Below, in pieces: positions 62,866-64,000 of a stretch of 64,000 nt of DNA. The notes below the pieces were generated by a model. That model did not search any database. It worked only from the letters and a program-made list of their open reading frames with translations, and was not told the DNA's origin. The translations under genes were made by a program, and so were the position numbers. The stretch comes from Noviherbaspirillum sp. Root189 (GTDB lineage Bacteria; Pseudomonadota; Gammaproteobacteria; Burkholderiales; Burkholderiaceae_D): assembly GCF_001428545.1 (NCBI RefSeq), contig NZ_LMHZ01000021.1, forward strand, positions 1 through 64,000, given 5' to 3'. Position 1 is the first letter of the stretch. Every line of letters begins with the position of its first letter.

Positions 62866-64000
62866 ATGACCAGACTCCTCTTTGCCGGCACCATCTTTAC
62901 CAGCGCTTTCCTGTTGTTCCTGGTGCAGCCGCTGGTGTCGAAACAGATCCTTCCCTGGTTCGGTGGCTCGGCGGCGGTCTGGGCGACCTGCATGGTGTTT
63001 TTTCAGGTCGTGTTGCTAGCCGGGTACGCCTATGCGGACCTGACGACGCGCCATCTTGGTCCGCGCCGCCAGGTGGGTTTGCATATTGTGCTATTGCTGG
63101 CCAGCGCCTTGCTGCTGCCCATCGTCGCCGATCCCGGCTTGAAGCCGGCGGGTGGCGACGATCCGGCGTTGCGCATCCTGCTCCTGCTGATACTGACGAT
63201 GGGCTTGCCGTATTTTCTGCTGTCGACCACCGGGCCACTGGTGCAGGCCTGGCTGACACGCTCGGTTGTCGATGCCCGCGTGTATCGCTTTTATGCCTTG
63301 TCGAATTTTGCGTCCTTGCTGGCGCTGGTTGCTTACCCATTTCTGATCGAGCCGCGCGCTACGCTGCTGTCGCAGGCAATGGCATGGTCAGTGCTGTATG
63401 GCATGTTTATCGTGTTGTGCGCGTTGTCGGGCCTGATGTTTGCGCGGCATGCGTCGCTGCGCCCTCTCGACCCGCTCCACCCTAGCCACCCTAGCCATCC
63501 TCGCCACCATTCAATGGCGGGCGATACCCCCGCACCGCCTGAAGCTGCTGCGGTCCACCCGCCCACTTTAGGCGACCATGCAACCTGGCTTGCCCTGTCG
63601 GCAATGGGATCATGGATGCTGCTGGCGGTGACCAATCACATTACTCAAAACATTGCGGCGGTACCTTTCCTGTGGCTGCTACCGTTGACGATTTATCTTC
63701 TCAGCTTCATCCTGTGCTTCGAAAGCGACCGCTGGTACCGGCGCAAACTGTTCCTGTTGCCGGTTGCCGCCGCGCTGGCCTTGTGTGCCTATGGCTTGCA
63801 GGACGGGGTGTTGGGTTTCAACATCCGTACGGCGATTCCTCTTTATGCAACCGGACTGTTTTTCATGTGCATGTTCTTGCATGGCGAGCTGGCCATGCTG
63901 CGACCGTCACCGCGTTATCTGACGCGTTTTTACCTGATGCTGTCGCTGGGTGGTGCGCTCGGCGGCATTGCGGTGGGCCTGCTGGCACCGCGACTCTTGC
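62866..64000 (+). CDS. Spermidine-synthase-like membrane protein, N-terminal part (runs off the window)
   Basis: From ATG 62866 the frame is open to the window edge, at least 378 residues. It begins MTRLLFAGTIFTSAFLLFLV then QPLVSKQILPWFGGSAAVW, the typical start of the fused MFS-like/spermidine synthase family, with STTGPLVQAWLTR and SNFASLLALVAYPFLIEP after. Ten or so membrane helices are visible; the methyltransferase-like domain would lie beyond 64000. A Pro/His/Ser insertion (HPSHPSHPRHHS) sits in a loop near residue 203. Function of the family is unproved. Confidence 0.87.
   Translation, partial: MTRLLFAGTIFTSAFLLFLVQPLVSKQILPWFGGSAAVWATCMVFFQVVLLAGYAYADLTTRHLGPRRQVGLHIVLLLASALLLPIVADPGLKPAGGDDPALRILLLLILTMGLPYFLLSTTGPLVQAWLTRSVVDARVYRFYALSNFASLLALVAYPFLIEPRATLLSQAMAWSVLYGMFIVLCALSGLMFARHASLRPLDPLHPSHPSHPRHHSMAGDTPAPPEAAAVHPPTLGDHATWLALSAMGSWMLLAVTNHITQNIAAVPFLWLLPLTIYLLSFILCFESDRWYRRKLFLLPVAAALALCAYGLQDGVLGFNIRTAIPLYATGLFFMCMFLHGELAMLRPSPRYLTRFYLMLSLGGALGGIAVGLLAPRLL

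Overview
The window reads as chromosome of a betaproteobacterium, most likely an Oxalobacteraceae member close to Herbaspirillum/Noviherbaspirillum. This is an inference from the high-GC coding style, the msbA/waaF lipopolysaccharide genes, a hut operon carrying its own branched-chain-type ABC transporter, DUF2917 and SirB2 proteins, an ExeA/GspB pair, and several families of intergenic GC-rich repeats. No rRNA, tRNA, CRISPR array or prophage was recognised.

Left part (1-15.1 kb): the 3' end of an IS3-family element and an adjacent AT-rich orphan gene; a GNAT/DUF2917 pair divergent from a LysR regulator; a secreted Lys/Ala-rich small protein; an O-antigen-ligase-like protein overlapping a family 4 glycosyltransferase; an MHYT hybrid histidine kinase; a family 2 glycosyltransferase; a tightly overlapping msbA - AhpD-like - waaF unit; and two small stand-alone enzymes (YbhB/YbcL-like and PfpI-like).

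Histidine region (15.1-27.4 kb): one long minus-strand block runs periplasmic binding protein - livH - livM - livG - livF - hutU - hutH - hutG - hutD - hutI, with the GntR/HutC repressor divergent. The intergenic region holds a perfect 18-bp palindrome and a degenerate second copy, which fit HutC operators. Import, deamination to urocanate, hydration, ring opening and formimidoylglutamate hydrolysis are therefore encoded together. The HutG protein has Cys where the arginase family normally has a metal-binding Asp.

Middle part (27.4-49.3 kb): small accessory genes (GyrI-like, DinB, a decayed AhpD-like gene, a mutarotase with an extra N-terminal domain, SirB2, AlkB, DUF1653, PaaI thioesterase, MarR, alpha/beta hydrolase, two AraC regulators, an EamA exporter), an orphan LivM-type permease coupled to an acetyltransferase, a GspB/ExeA pair, an EAL protein with a GIY-YIG protein, a CHRD lipoprotein with a Gly/Thr repeat tail, and an 850-residue DUF4214/Ig-repeat surface protein.

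Right part (49.3-64 kb): malic enzyme; glutathione-dependent formaldehyde oxidation (fghA and class III alcohol dehydrogenase) separated by a repeat cluster; a methyltransferase; a LysE exporter; then the most unusual locus. At 56.4-60.0 kb three genes in a row encode a Gln-rich protein with five glycine-zipper-like repeats, an 87-residue protein that looks like a free-standing subtilase propeptide, and a 674-residue subtilisin-like protease whose own N-terminal propeptide resembles the small protein and whose C-terminal tail resembles the boundaries of the substrate-like repeats. A hairpin with a T-run sits between the first and second genes. None of the three has a Sec signal. I propose a protease / inhibitor / repeat-precursor cassette, function unknown. 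The window ends inside a membrane protein of the spermidine-synthase-like family.
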